Assembly (NCBI GenBank): GCA_037127315.1
Contig: JBBBDQ010001287.1
Location: 4,914,501 to 4,978,500, forward strand
Length of the DNA: 64,000 bases
DNA from: Ascarosepion bandense
Taxonomy: Eukaryota > Mollusca > Cephalopoda > Sepiida > Sepiidae
Reading direction: 5' to 3'
Below the pieces are notes generated by a model. The model was not told the origin of the DNA and ran no database searches. It saw only the letters and a list, made by a program, of their open reading frames with translations. Every line of letters begins with the position of its first letter. Within the stretch, counting starts at the first letter, position 1. The position numbers were made by a program, and so were the translations under genes. This document shows positions 41,501 through 54,900 of the stretch, one piece after another.

Positions 41501-44500
41501 ATGTAGGTCTTTCTAGAGTCTAACTTTAGCCATATTCTGTACCCAGAGGAACATTACTTCTTCAAGGCAGTTGATGTAGGTCTTTCAGTCTTCAAGCAGC
41601 CACACTCTGTACCCAGAGGAACATTACTTCTTCAAGGCATTTGATGTAGGACTTTCTAGAGAGTCTTTAAGCAGCCACCCTCACAACCCAAAGCTCAGTA
41701 CTTATTACTTCTTCAAGGCATTTGATGTAGGTCTTTCTAAGAGTCTTCAAGCAGCCACACTCTGTACCCAGAGGAACATTACTTCTTCAAGGCATTTGAT
41801 GTAGGTCTTTCTAGGAGAGTCTTCGAAGCAGCCACACTCTGCCCAGAGGAACATTACTTCTTGGACATTTTGATGTAGGTCTTTCTAGAGTCTTCAAGAC
41901 CCTTCACTCTGTACCCAGAAGACATTGCTCCTAAAGACATTTGGTGTCCTGTAGGTCTTCTAGAAGTCTTCAAACACACTCTGTACCCAGAGGAACATTA
42001 CTTCTTCAAGGCATTTGATGTAGGTCTTTCTAGAGTCTTCAAGCAGCCACCTTCTACCATACCCCAGAGGAACATTACTTCTTCAAAGACACATTTGATG
42101 TAGGTCTTTCTAAGAGTCTTCAAGCAGCCACCCTCTATACCCAAAGCAACATTACTTCTTCAAGGCATTTGATGTAGATCACTTTTAAAGTCTTCAAAGC
42201 AGCCACACTCTGTACCCAGTTCTTCATGTCCCAAGGCATTTGATGTAGGACTTTCTAGGTCTTCAAGCAGCCACCCTCTATACCCAGATAACATTACTTC
42301 TTCAAGGCGCATTTGAAGTCCAGCCCAGGTCTTTCTAGAGTCTTCAAGCAGCCTCTGTACCCAGAGGAACATTACTTCTTCAAGGCATTTGATGTAGGTC
42401 TTTCTAGAATTCTGAAAGTGACCACATCTGTACCCAGAGGAACATTACTTCTTCAAGGCATTTGATGTAGGTCTTTCTAGAGTCTTCAAGCAGCCACACT
42501 CTGTTACCCAGAGAGGAACATTACTTCTTCAAGGCATTTGATGTAGGTTTCTAAGTCTTCAAACAGCCACACTCTGGCACCCAGAGGAACATTACTTCTT
42601 CAAGGCATTTTGATGTAGGTCTTTCTAGAGTCTTCCAAGCAGCCACACTCTGGCTTACCCAGAGGAACATTACTTCTTCAAGGCATTTGATGTAGGTCTT
42701 TCTAGGAATATTTAGGCAGCCTCTGTGCAGAGGAACATTACTTCTTCAAGGCATTTGATGTAGCAGGTCTTTTAAGACAAGCAGCCAACCTCTATGCCAG
42801 AAGACATTACTTCTTCAAGGCATTTGATGTAGGACTTTCTAGGAGCTAACTGCAACAGCCACCCTCTATACCCAAAGCAACATTACTTCTTCCAAGGCAT
42901 TTGATGTAGGTCTTTCTAGAGTCTTCAGCAGCTTCCTCTCACCCCAGAGAACATTACTTCTTCAAGGCAATTTTGATGTGGAACCATTTCTAGAGTCTTC
43001 AAGGCCAACCCTCTGTACCCAGAAGGACATTACTTCTTCAAGGCATTTGATGTAGGTCTTTCTAGAGTCTTCAAGCAGCCACTCTGTGCCAGAGAACATT
43101 ACTTCTTCAAGGCAGTGGGTGCTGGGGAATCTTCAAGCAGCCACACTCTGTGCCCAGAGGAACATTACTTCTTCTGGGCATTTTGATGTAGGTCTTTCTA
43201 GAGTCTTCCAAACATGTAACTCTGTACAGAAGACATTACTTCTTTAATTTGATGTAGGTCTTTCTAGAGTCTTCAAGCATGTCTGTGCCCAGAGGAACAT
43301 TACTTCTTCAAGGCATTTGATGTAGGTCTTTTTCTAGAGTCTTCAAGCAGCCACACTCTGTACCCAGAGGAACATTACTTCTAAGGACATTTGATGTAGG
43401 TCTTTTTAGAGTCTTCAAGCAGCCACCCACTCTATACCCAGTGGAACATTACTTCATCAAGGCATTTGAGTGTGGAACAAGTCTTCCAAGCAGCCACACT
43501 CTGTGCCCAGAGGAACATTACTTCTTTGGGCATTTGATGTGATCTTTCTAGAGTCTTCAAGCAGCCACACTCTGTACCCAAAGCAACATTACTTCTTCAA
43601 GGCATTTGATGTAGGTCTTTTTAGAGTCTTCAAGCTTAGCCCTCTGTACCCAGAAGAACATTACTTCTTCAAGGCATTTGATGTAGGACTTTCTAGAGTC
43701 TTCAAGCAGCCACCCTCTATACCCAAAGCAACATTGCTTCTTCAAGGCATTTGATGTACAGATCCTTTCTAAGTCTTCAAGCAGCCACACTCTGTACCCA
43801 AGAGAACATTACTTCTTCAAGGCATTTGATGTAGGTCTTTCTAAGTCTTCAAGCAGCCACACTCTGTACCCAGAAGAACATTAACTATTCAAGGCATTTG
43901 ATGTGGGACTTTCTAGGTCTTCAAGCTTAGCCACCCTCTGTACTAACAACAGCCCTTCCTTCAAGGCATTTTGATGTGGGTCTTTCTGGGAGTCTTCCAA
44001 CTGGCCATGTATGCCAGAGACATTACTTCTTAAGGCATTTGATGTAGGTCTTTCTAGAGTCTTCCAAACAGCCACTCTGTGCAGAAGGAACATTACTTCT
44101 TCAAGGCATTTGAGTAGGTCTTTCCAGTCTTCAAAGCAGCCACCTCTGTGCCCAGAGGAACATTGCTTCTTCAGCCCCAGTTGATGTAGGTCTTTCTAAG
44201 TCTTCAAGCTTGTACACTCTGTACCAGAACATTACTTCTTCAAGGCATTTGATGTAGGACTTTTCTAGAGTCTTCAAGCAGCCACCCTCTATACCCAAAG
44301 CAACACATTTCACTTCTTCAAAAAAAAAATTGATGTGGGTCTTTCTAAAGGGAGTATTAAACTTGACCACACTCTGTACCCAGAGGAACATTGCTTCTTC
44401 AAGGCATTTGATGTAGGTCTTTCTAGAGTCTTCAAGCAGCCACCTCTTGAAGACATTACTTCTTCAAGGCATTTGATGTAGGTCTTTCTAAGTCTTCAAA

Positions 44501-47500
44501 AAACAGCCACTCTGTACCAGAAGGTACTTCTTCAAGGCATTTGATGTAGGTCTTTCTAGAGTCTTCCAAGCAGCCACCTCTGTGCCAGAGGAACATTACT
44601 TCTTCAAGGCATTTGATGTAGGTCTTTCTAGAGTCTTCAAGCAGCCACCTTCTATACCCAGAGGAACATTACTTCTTCAAGGCATTTGATGTATGAATCT
44701 CTAGAGTCTTCCAAGCAGCTACCTCTATACCCAAAGCAACATTACTTCTTCAAGGCATTTGATGTGGGTCTTTTTAGAGTCTTCAAGTGGCCACTCTGTG
44801 CAGAGGAACATTACTTCTTCAAGGCATTTGATGTGGGACTCTCAGAGTCTTCCAGAAAGCAGCCACCCTCTATACCCAAAGCAACATTACTTCTTCAAGG
44901 CATTTGATGTAGGTCTTTCTAGAGTCTTCAAGCAATACACACTCTGTTGAAGACATTACTTCTTCAAGGCATTTTGATGTAGGTCTTTCTCGTCTTCAAG
45001 CAGCCACACTCTGTGTCAGAAGAACATTAACTATTCAAAGCATTTGATGTAGGTCTTTCTAGAGTCTTCAGCACTGTACCAGAGGAACGTACTAACTTCA
45101 GGGCATTTGATGTAGGTCTTTCTAGAGTCTTCAAGCAGCCACACTCTGTACCCAGAGGAACATTACTTCTTCAAGGCATTTGATGTAGGTCTTTCTAGGT
45201 CTTCCAAGCAGCCACTCTGTACCCAAAGGAACATTACTTCTTCAAGGCATTTGATGTAGGTCTTTTCTAGAGTCTTCAAGCAGCCACTCTGTACCCAGAG
45301 GAACATTACTTCTTCAAGGCATTTGATGTAGGTCTTTAAGATCTGTATGTCTCTATACCCAGAAGACATTACTTCTTCAAGGCATTTAGTGTAGGACTTT
45401 CTGATCACCAATGACTACCACTCTGTACTAACAAGCCATTACTTCTTCAAGGCATTTGATGTAGGTCTTTCCTAGAGTCTTCAAGCAGCCACACTCTGTA
45501 CCCAGAGGAACATTGCTAACTTCAAGGCATTTGATGTAGGTCTTTCTAGAGTCACCAAAGCATCTGCCTCCTTTTGAAGACATTACTTCTTCAAGGCATT
45601 TGATGTGGAGTCTTTCTAAAGTCACCAAGCAGCCACTCTGTAGCCAGAGGAACATTACTTCTTCAAGGCATTTGATGTAGGTCTTTCTAGAGTCTTCAGA
45701 AGCAGCCACACTCTGTACCCAGAGGAACATTACTTCTTCAGGCATTTGATGTAGGTCTTTCTAGAAGTCTTCAAGCAGCCACACTCTGTACAGAGGAACA
45801 TTACTTCTTCAAGGCATTGATTCTGGTCTTTCTAGGAATTCCAAGCAGCCACACTCTGTACCCAGAGGAACATTATTCTTGAAGACATTTGATGTAGGTC
45901 TTTCTAGAAGGTCTTCAGCATTATCCCATTTAGAGGAACATTACTTCTTCCAAGGCATTTGATGTGCAGGTCTTTCTAGAGTCTTCAAGCAGCCACACTC
46001 TGTACCCAGAGGAACATTACTTCAAGGCATTTGATGTAGGACTTTCTAGAGTCTTCAAGCAGCCACCTCCTTCTTCAAAGCAGTCACTGCTTCAAAGAAC
46101 TGGTGTAGGTCTTTCAGAATCCTTCAAGCAGCTACACTCATGCCCAGAGGAACAGTACTTCTTCAAGGCATTTGATGTATAGAGTCTTCAAGCAGCCACA
46201 CTCATTACTTCTTCAAGGCATTTGATGTGAGTCTTTTTAGAGTCTTCAAGCAGCCACCCTCTATACCCAGAGGAACATTGCTTCTTCCGACATTTGATGT
46301 AGGACTCTTAGAGTCTTCAAGCAGCCACCTCTATACCCAGAGGAACATTATGCTTCAGGCATTGAACAAGTCTTTCCTAGGAAGTCTTCAAGCAGCCACT
46401 CTCTATACCCAGAGAACATTACTTCTTCAAGGCATTGATGTAGGTCTTTTTAGAGTCTTCAAACATTCCTCTATACCCAGAGGAACATTACTTCTTCAGG
46501 CATTTGATGAGGACTTTCTAGAGTCACTGAACAGCTACCCTCCTATACCCAAAGCAACATTACTTCTGAGGCATTTGGTGTAGGTGTTTTAGTCATTCAG
46601 CAGCCACACTGCCCAGAGGGCAGTACTTCTTCAAGGCATTTTGATGTAGGTCTTTCTAGAGTCTTCAAGCAGCCACTCTCTATACCCAGAGGAACATTAC
46701 TTCTTCAAGGCATTTGATGTGGGTCTTTTCAGTGTTTAAGCAGCCACCCTCTATGCCCAGAGAACATTACTTCTTCAAGGCATTTGATGTAGGACTTTCT
46801 AGGAGAGTCTTCAAGCAGCCACCCTCTATACCCAAAGCAACATTACTTCTTCAAGGCATTTGATGTGGATCATCCAGTCTGGTGACACACTCTGCCCAGA
46901 GGAACATTACTTCAAGGCATTTGATGGGTCTTTCTAGAGTCTTCAAGCAGCCACTGTACCAGAAGACATTGCTATTTCAAGGCATTTGATGTAGGTCTTT
47001 TTAGAGTCTTCAAACAGCCACACTCTGTACCCAGAGGAACATTACTTCTTCAAGGCATTTGAAGTGGTCTTTCTGGGAGGTCTTCAGCCACACACTCTGT
47101 ACCCAAAGCAACATTACTTCTTCAAGGCATTTGATGTAGGTCTTTTAGAGAACGTCTTAATGATACCTCTGTACCCAGGGTGTGCCTTCAGAAGGCATTT
47201 GATGTAGGACTTTCTAGAGTCTGACCCTTTCTCCTCCCTACCCAAAGTAACATTACTTCTTCAAGGCATTTGATGTGGGTCTTTCTAGAGTCTTCAAGCA
47301 GCCACTCTGGCCCAGAGGAACATTACTTCTTCAAGGCATTTGATGCTGGAGTCTTTTTAGGAGCAGCCATTCCTCAGCCCCTTGTAGAGGAACATTTACT
47401 TCTTCAAGGCATTTGATGTAGGACTTTCTAGAGTCTTCAAGCAGCCACCCTCTATCTCAGTGAGCCATTACTTCTTCAGAGCATTTGATGCCAAGGTCTT

Positions 47501-49860
47501 TCTAAGTCTTCAAGCAACCACACTCTGTGCCCAGAGGAACATTACTTCTTGAGCATTGTGTTTACAGTTCTTTCTAGAGTCTTCAAGCAGCCACACTCTG
47601 GACACCCAGAGGAACATTACTTCCTCAAGGCATTTGAGCTCACTGGGTTCCATTGCAGGGATCTTCTCAAGCAGCCACACTCTGTACCCCAGAGGAACAT
47701 TACTTCTTCAAGGCATTTGATGTAGGACTTGTGAGAGTCTTCAAGCAGCCACCCTCTATACCCAAAGCAACATTACTTCTTCAAGGCATTTGATGTAGGT
47801 CTTCCTAGAGTCTTCAAGCAGCCACACTCTGTACCCCCAGAGGAGGCCAGTACTTCTTCAGGCATTTTGGTGTGGAGGTCTTTCTAGAGTCTTCAAGCAG
47901 CCACTGCCAGAGACATTACGTCTTCAAGGCATTTGATGTAGGTCTTTAGAGTCTTCTGCTACTACCCTATACCCAGAGGAACATTACTTCTTCAAGGCAT
48001 TTGATGTAGGACTTTCAGAGTTTTCACAGCCACCCTCTATACCCAAAGCAAACATTACTTCTTCAAGGCATTGAGGAGCTCCTAGAGTCTTCACAGACAC
48101 ACTCTGTACCCAGAGGAACATTACTTCTTCAAGGCATTTGATGTAGGTCTTTCAGAGTTCACAGCCACACTCTGCACCAGAGGAACATTACTTTTCCAAG
48201 GCATTTGATGTAGGTCTTTTTAGAGTCTTCAAGCAGCCACACTCTGTACCCAGAGGAACATTACTTCTTCAAGGTATTTGATGTAGGTCTTTCTAGAGTC
48301 TTCAAGCAGCCACTTATACCCAGTGAACATACTTTTCAAGGCATTTGATGTAGGTCTTTTTAGAGTCTTCATGTGCCACCTCATACCCAGAGGAACATTA
48401 CTTCTTCAAGGCATTTGATGTAGGACTTTCTAGAGCTTTCAAGCAGCTAAATTTTCATACCCAAAGCAACATTACTTCTTCAAGGCATTTGATGTAGGTC
48501 TTTTAGAGTTACTACAGCCACACTCTGTACCCAGAGGAACATTATCAAGGCATTTGATGTAGGTCTTTCTAGAGTCTTCAAGCTACTCTACCCAGAGGAA
48601 CATTTCTTCAAGGCATTTGCAGGTCTTTTAGAGTCTTTACAGCCACCTCTACCCAGAGGAACATTACTTCTTCAAGGCATTTGATGTAGGACTAGAGTCT
48701 TTCAAGCAGCCACCTCATACTCCAAAGCAACATTACTTCTTCTGCCATTTGATGCAGGTCTTTTCAGAGTCTTCAAGCAGCCACACTCTGTACCCAGAGG
48801 AACATTACTTCTTCAAGGCATTTGATGTAGGTTTTAGAGTCTTCACAGCCACACTCTGTACCCAGAGAACATTACTTCTTTCAAGGCATTTGATGTAGGT
48901 CTTTCAGAGTCTTCACAGCCACTCTCTATACCCAGAGGAACATTACTTCTTCAAGGCATTGGATAAGGTCTTTTAGAGTCTTCAAGCAGCCACCTCTATA
49001 CCCAGAGGAACATTACTTCTTCAAGGGGCATTTGATGTAGGTCTTCTTCTAGAGTCTTTGGCAGCCACACCTCTGTACCCAGAGGAACATTTCTTCAAGG
49101 CATTTGATGTAGGTCTTTCTAGAGCTCACAGCCACACTCTGTACCCAGCAACATTACTTCTTTCAAGGGCATTTGATGTAGGTCTTTTTAGAGTCTTCAA
49201 GGTTACACTTGCACCCAGAGGAACATTACTTCTTCAAGGTATCTATTTAGACTTCTAGAGCCTTTCAGCCACCTTCATACCCACAAAGCACATTTCTTCA
49301 AGGCATTTGATGTAGGTCTTCTAGAGTTCTAAGCAGCCACACTGTACCCAGAGTAGCACATTTCTTCAAGGCATTTGATGTAGGTCTTTCTAGAGTCTTC
49401 AAGCAGCCACACTCTGTACCCAGAGGAACATTACTTCTTCAAGGCATTTGATGTAGGACTTTCTAGAGTCTTCAAGCAGCCACCCCATACCCAGCAACAT
49501 TACTTCTTCAAGGCATTTGATGTAGGTCTTCAGAGTCTTCTACAGCCACACTCTGTACCCAGAGGAACATTACTTTCCAAGGCATTTGATGTAGGTCTTT
49601 CTAGAGTCTTCACAGCCACACTCTGTACCCAGAGGAACATTACTTTCAAGGCATTTGATGTACTTTCTAGAGTCTGCTGTTTTCACACTCTGTACCCAGA
49701 GGAACATTACTTCTTCAAGGCATTTGATGTAGGTCTTTCTAGGAGTCTTCTGGGTTAAGTTTAGCACTCTGTACCCAGAGAACATTACTTCAAGGCATTT
49801 GATGTAGGACTTTCTTAGAGTCTTCAAGCAGCCACCCTCTATACCCAAAGCAACATTAAT
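38540..49860. repeat. Irregular, indel-rich zone of the array
   Basis: Monomers still recur throughout, but many carry 1-20 bp deletions or insertions, and islands such as 40610-41010, 45990-46150 and 47140-47250 are barely recognisable. The same kinds of change repeat (TGTACCC becoming TGTGCC or TGTGC, AAGCAGCC becoming GCTTAGCC or CACAGCC). Short regular patches (for example 40200-40600) lie inside. Confidence 0.75.
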
Positions 49861-52800
49861 TCTTCAAGGCATTTGATGTAGGGTCTTTCTAGAGTCTTCA
49901 AGCAGCCACACTCTGTACCCAGAGGAACATTACTTCTTCAAGGCATTTGATGTAGGTCTTTCTAGAGTCTTCAAGCAGCCACACTCTGTACCCAGAGGAA
50001 CATTACTTCTTCAAGGCATTTGATGTAGGTCTTTCTAGAGTCTTCAAGCAGCCACACTCTGTGCAGAGGAACATTACTTCTTCAAGGCATTTGATGTAGG
50101 TCTTTCTAGAGTCTTCAAGCAGCCACACTCTGTACCCAGAGGAACATTACTTCTTCAAGGCATTTGATGTAGGTCTTTCTAGAGTCTTCAAGCAGCCACC
50201 TTCTATACCCAGAGGAACATTACTTCTTCAAGGCATTTGATGTAGGTCTTTCTAGAGTCTTCATGCAGCCACCCTCTATACCCAAAGCAACATTACTTCT
50301 TCAAGGCATGGTCTTTAGGAGAGTCTTCAAGCAGCCACTCTGTGCCAGAGGAACATTACTTCTTCAAGGCATTTGATGTAGGACTTTCTAGAGTCTTCAA
50401 GCAGCCACCCTCTATACCCAAAGCAACATTACTTCTTCAAGGCATTTGATGTAGGTCTTTCTAGAGTCTTAGCTTGGCCACTCTGTGCCAGGAACATTAC
50501 TTCTTCAAGGCATTTGATGTAGGTCTTTCTAGAGTCTTCAAGCAGCCATATTGCAGAGGAACATTACTTCTTCAAGGCATTTGATGTAGGTCTTTCTAGA
50601 GTCTTCAAGCAGCCACACTCTGTACCCAGAGGAACATTACTTCTTCAAGGCATTTGATGTAGGTCTTTCTAGGTCTTCAAGCAGCCACACTCCTTTTGAA
50701 GGGAACATTACTTCTTCAAGGTGATGTAGGTCTTTCTAGAGTCTTCAAGCAGCCACACTCTGTACCCAGAGGAACATTACTTCTTCAAGGCATTTTGATG
50801 TAGGTCTTTCTAGAGTCTTCCAAGCAGCCACACTCTGTGCAGAGGGAACATTACTTCTTCAAGGCATTTGATGTAGGTCTTTTTAGAGTCTTCAAGCAGC
50901 CACCCTCTATACCCAGAACATTACTTCTTCAAGGCATTTGATGTAGGACTTTCTAGAGTCTTCAACCTTCACCCTCTATACCCAAAGCAACATTACTTCT
51001 TCAAGGCATTTGATGTAGGTCTTTCTAAGTCTTCAAGCAGCCACTCTGTACCCAGAGGAACATTACTCTTCAAGGCATTTGATGTAGGTCTTTCTAGAGT
51101 CTTTAGTAGCCACCTCTGTACCCAGAGAGAACATTACTTCTTCCAAGGCATTTGATGTAGGTCTTTCTAGAGTCTTCAAGCAGCCACACTCTGTACCCAG
51201 AGGAACATTACTTCTTCAAGGCATTTGATGTGGAAGTCTTTCCCAGAGTCTTCAAGCAGCCACACTCTGTACCCAGAGGAACATTACTTCTTCAAGGCAT
51301 TTGATGTAGGTCTTTCTAGAGTCTTCAAGCAGCCACACTCTGTACCCAGAGGAACATTACTTCTTCAAGGCATTTGATGTAGGTCTTTCTAGAGTCTTCC
51401 AAGCAGCCACACTCTGTACCCAGAAGGAACATTACTTCTTCAAGGCATTTGATGTAGGTCTTTCTAGAGTCTTCAAGCAGCCACACTCTGTACCCAGAGG
51501 AACATTACTTCTTCAAGGCATTTGATGTAGGTCTTTCTAGGTCTTCAAGCAGCCACACTCTGTACCCAGGAACATTACTTCTTCAAGGCATTTGATGTGG
51601 GACTTTCTAGAGTCTTCAAGCAGCCACCCTCTATACCCAAAGCAACATTACTTCTTCAAGGCATTTGATGTAGGTCTTTCTAGAGTCTTCAAGCAGCTAC
51701 ACTCTGTACCCAGAGGAACATTACTTCTTCAAGGCATTTGATGTAGGTCTTTCTAGAGTCTTCAAGCAGCCACACTCTGTACCCAGAGGAACATTACTTC
51801 TTCAAGGCATTTGATGTAGGTCTTTTTAGAGTCTTCAAGCAGCCACCCTCTATACCCAGAGGAACATTACTTCTTCAAGGCATTTGATGTAGGACTTTCT
51901 AGAGTCTTCAAGCAGCCACCCTCTATACCCAGAGGAACATTACTTCTTCAAGGCATTTGATGTAGGTCTTTCTAGAGTCTTCAAGCAGCCACTCTCTATA
52001 CCCAGAGGAACATTACTTCTTCAAGGCATTTGATGTAGGTCTTTTTAGAGTCTTCAAGCAGCCACCCTCTATACCCAGAGGAACATTACTTCTTCAAGGC
52101 ATTTGATGTAGGACTTTCTAGAGTCTTCAAGCAGCCACCCTCTATACCCAAAGCAACATTACTTCTTCAAGGCATTTGATGTAGGTCTTTTTAGAGTCTT
52201 CAAGCAGCCACACTCTGTACCCAGAGGAACATTACTTCTTCAAGGCATTTGATGTAGGTCTTTCTAGAGTCTTCAAGCAGCCACTCTATACCCAGAGGAA
52301 CATTACTTCTTCAAGGCATTTGATGTAGGTCTTTTTAGAGTCTTTAAGCAGCCACCCTCTATACCCAGAGGAACATTACTTCTTCAAGGCATTTGATGTA
52401 GGACTTTCTAGAGTCTTCAAGCAGCCACCCTCTATACCCAAAGCAACATTACTTCTTCAAGGCATTAGATGTAGGTCTTTCTAGAGTCTTCAAGCAGCCA
52501 CACTCTGTACCCAGAGGAACATTACTTCTTCAAGGCATTTGATGTAGGTCTTTCTAGAGTCTTCAAGCAGCCACACTCTGTACCCAGAGGAACATTACTT
52601 CTTCAAGGCATTTGATGTAGGTATTTTTAGAGTCTTCAAGCAGCCACACTCTGTACCCAGAGGAACATTACTTCTTCAAGGCATTTGATGTAGGACTTTC
52701 TAGAGTCTTCAAGCAGCCAATTTCAAATTCAGAGGAACATTACTTCTTCACATTTGATGTAGGTCTTTTTAGAGTCTTCTAAGCAGCCACCCTCTATACC

Positions 52801-54900
52801 CAGAGGAACATTACTTCTTCAAGGCATTTGATGTAGGTCTTTCTAGAGTTCTCTAAGAGCCACACTCTGTACCCAGAGGAACATTACTTCTTCAAGGCAT
52901 TTGATGTAGGTCTTTTTAGAGTCTTCAAGCAGCCACCCTCTATACCCAGAGGAACATTACTTCTTCAAGGCATTTGATGTAGGACTTTCTAGAGTCTTCA
53001 AGCAGCCACCCTCTATACCCAAAGCAACATTACTTCTTCAAGGCATTTGATGTAGGTCTTTCTAGAGTCTTCACAGCCACACTCTGTACCCAGAGGAACA
53101 TTACTTCTTCAAGGCATTTGATGTAGGTCTTTCTAGAATCTTCAAGGAAATGGGCCACCTCTGTACCCAGAGAACATTACTTTCTGCTACTGGATGTAGG
53201 TCTTTTTAGAGTCTTCAAGCAGCCACACTCTGTACCCAGAGGAACATTACTTCTTCAAGGCATTTGATGTAGGTCTTTCTAGAGTCTTGGCAGCCACACT
53301 CACCCAGAGTGAACATTACTTTCAAGGCATTTGATGTGTGTCTTTAGGAGCTCAAGCAGCCACCCTCTATACTCAGAGGAACATTACTTCTTCAAGGCAT
53401 TTGATGTAGGACTTTCTAGAGTCTTCAAGCAGCCACCCTCTATACCCAAAGCAACATTACTTCTTCAAGGCATTTGATGTAGGTCTTTCTAGAGTCTTCA
53501 AGCAGCCACACTCTGTACCCAGAGGAACATTACTTCAAGGCATTTGATGTCGGTCTTTCTAGAGTCTTCTAAGCAGCCACACTCTGTACCCAGAGGAACA
53601 TTACTTTTCAAGGCATTTGATGTGGTAACGGACTTTCTAGAGTCTTCTACAGCCACCCTCTGCGTCCAAAGCAACATTACTTTCAAGGCATTTGATGTAG
53701 GTCTTTCTAGAGTCTTTCACAGCCACACTCTGTACCCAGAGGAACATTACTTCTTCAAGGCATTTGATGTAGGTCTTTCTAGAGTCTTCACAGCCACACT
53801 CTGTACCCAGAGGAACATTACTTCTTCAAGGCATTTGATGTAGGTCTTTCTAGAGTCTTCAAGCAGCCACACTCTGTACCCAGAGGAACATTACTTCTTC
53901 AAGGCATTTGATGTAGGTCTTTCTAGAGTCTTCTGCTGTTACACTCTGTACCCAGAGGAACATTACTTCTTCAAGGCATTTGATGTAGGTCTTTCTTAGA
54001 GTCTTCAAGCAGCCACACTCTGTACCCAGAGGAACATTACTTCTTCAAGGCATTTGATGTAGGTCTTTCTAGAGTCTTCAAGCAGCCACACTCTGTACCC
54101 AGAGGAACATTACTTCTTCAAGGCATTTGATGTAGGTCTTTCTAGAGTCTTCAAGCAGCCACACTCTGTACCCAGAGGAACATTACTTCTTCAAGGCATT
54201 TGATGTAGGTCTTTCTAGAGTCTTCACAGCCACACTCTGTACCCAGAGGAACATTACTTCTTCAAGGCATTTGATGTAGGTCTTTCTAGAGTTTTCAAGC
54301 AGCCACACTCTGTACCCAGAGGAACATTACTTCTTCAAGGCATTTGATGTAGGTCTTTCTAGAGTCTTCAAACAGCCACACTCTGTACCCAGAGGAACAT
54401 TACTCTCTTCAAGGCATTTGATGTAGGTCTTTCTAGAGTCTTCAAGCAGCCACACTCTGTACCCAGAGGAACATTACTTCTTCAAGGCATTTGATGTAGG
54501 TCTTTCTAGAGTCTTCAAGCAGCCACACTCTGTACCCAGAGGAACATTACTTCTTCAAGGCATTTGATGTAGGTCTTTTTAGAGTCTTCAAGCAGCCACC
54601 CTCTATACCCAGAGGAACATTACATTTCTTCAAGGCATTTGATGTAGGACTTTCTAGAGTCTTCAAGCAGCCACCCTCTATACCCAAAGCAACATTACTT
54701 CTTCATGTTTACTTGATGTAGGTCTTTCTAGAGTCTTCAAGCAGCCACACTCTGTACCCAGAGGAACATTACTTCTTCAAGGCATTTGATGTAGGTCTTT
54801 CTAGAGTCTTCAAGCAGCCACTCTCTATACCAGGAGGAACATTACTTCTTCAAGGCATTTGATGTAGGTCTTTTTAGTCTTCAAGCAGCCACCCTCTATA
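49861..54900. repeat. Mostly regular, homogeneous zone of the array
   Basis: Most monomers are exactly 73 bp and near identical, with long runs of type A (for example 53840-54560) broken by C-then-B pairs. Type B markers at 51636, 52147 and 52437 are about 7 and 4 monomers apart. A few noisy spots exist (about 53140-53350). Confidence 0.75.
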
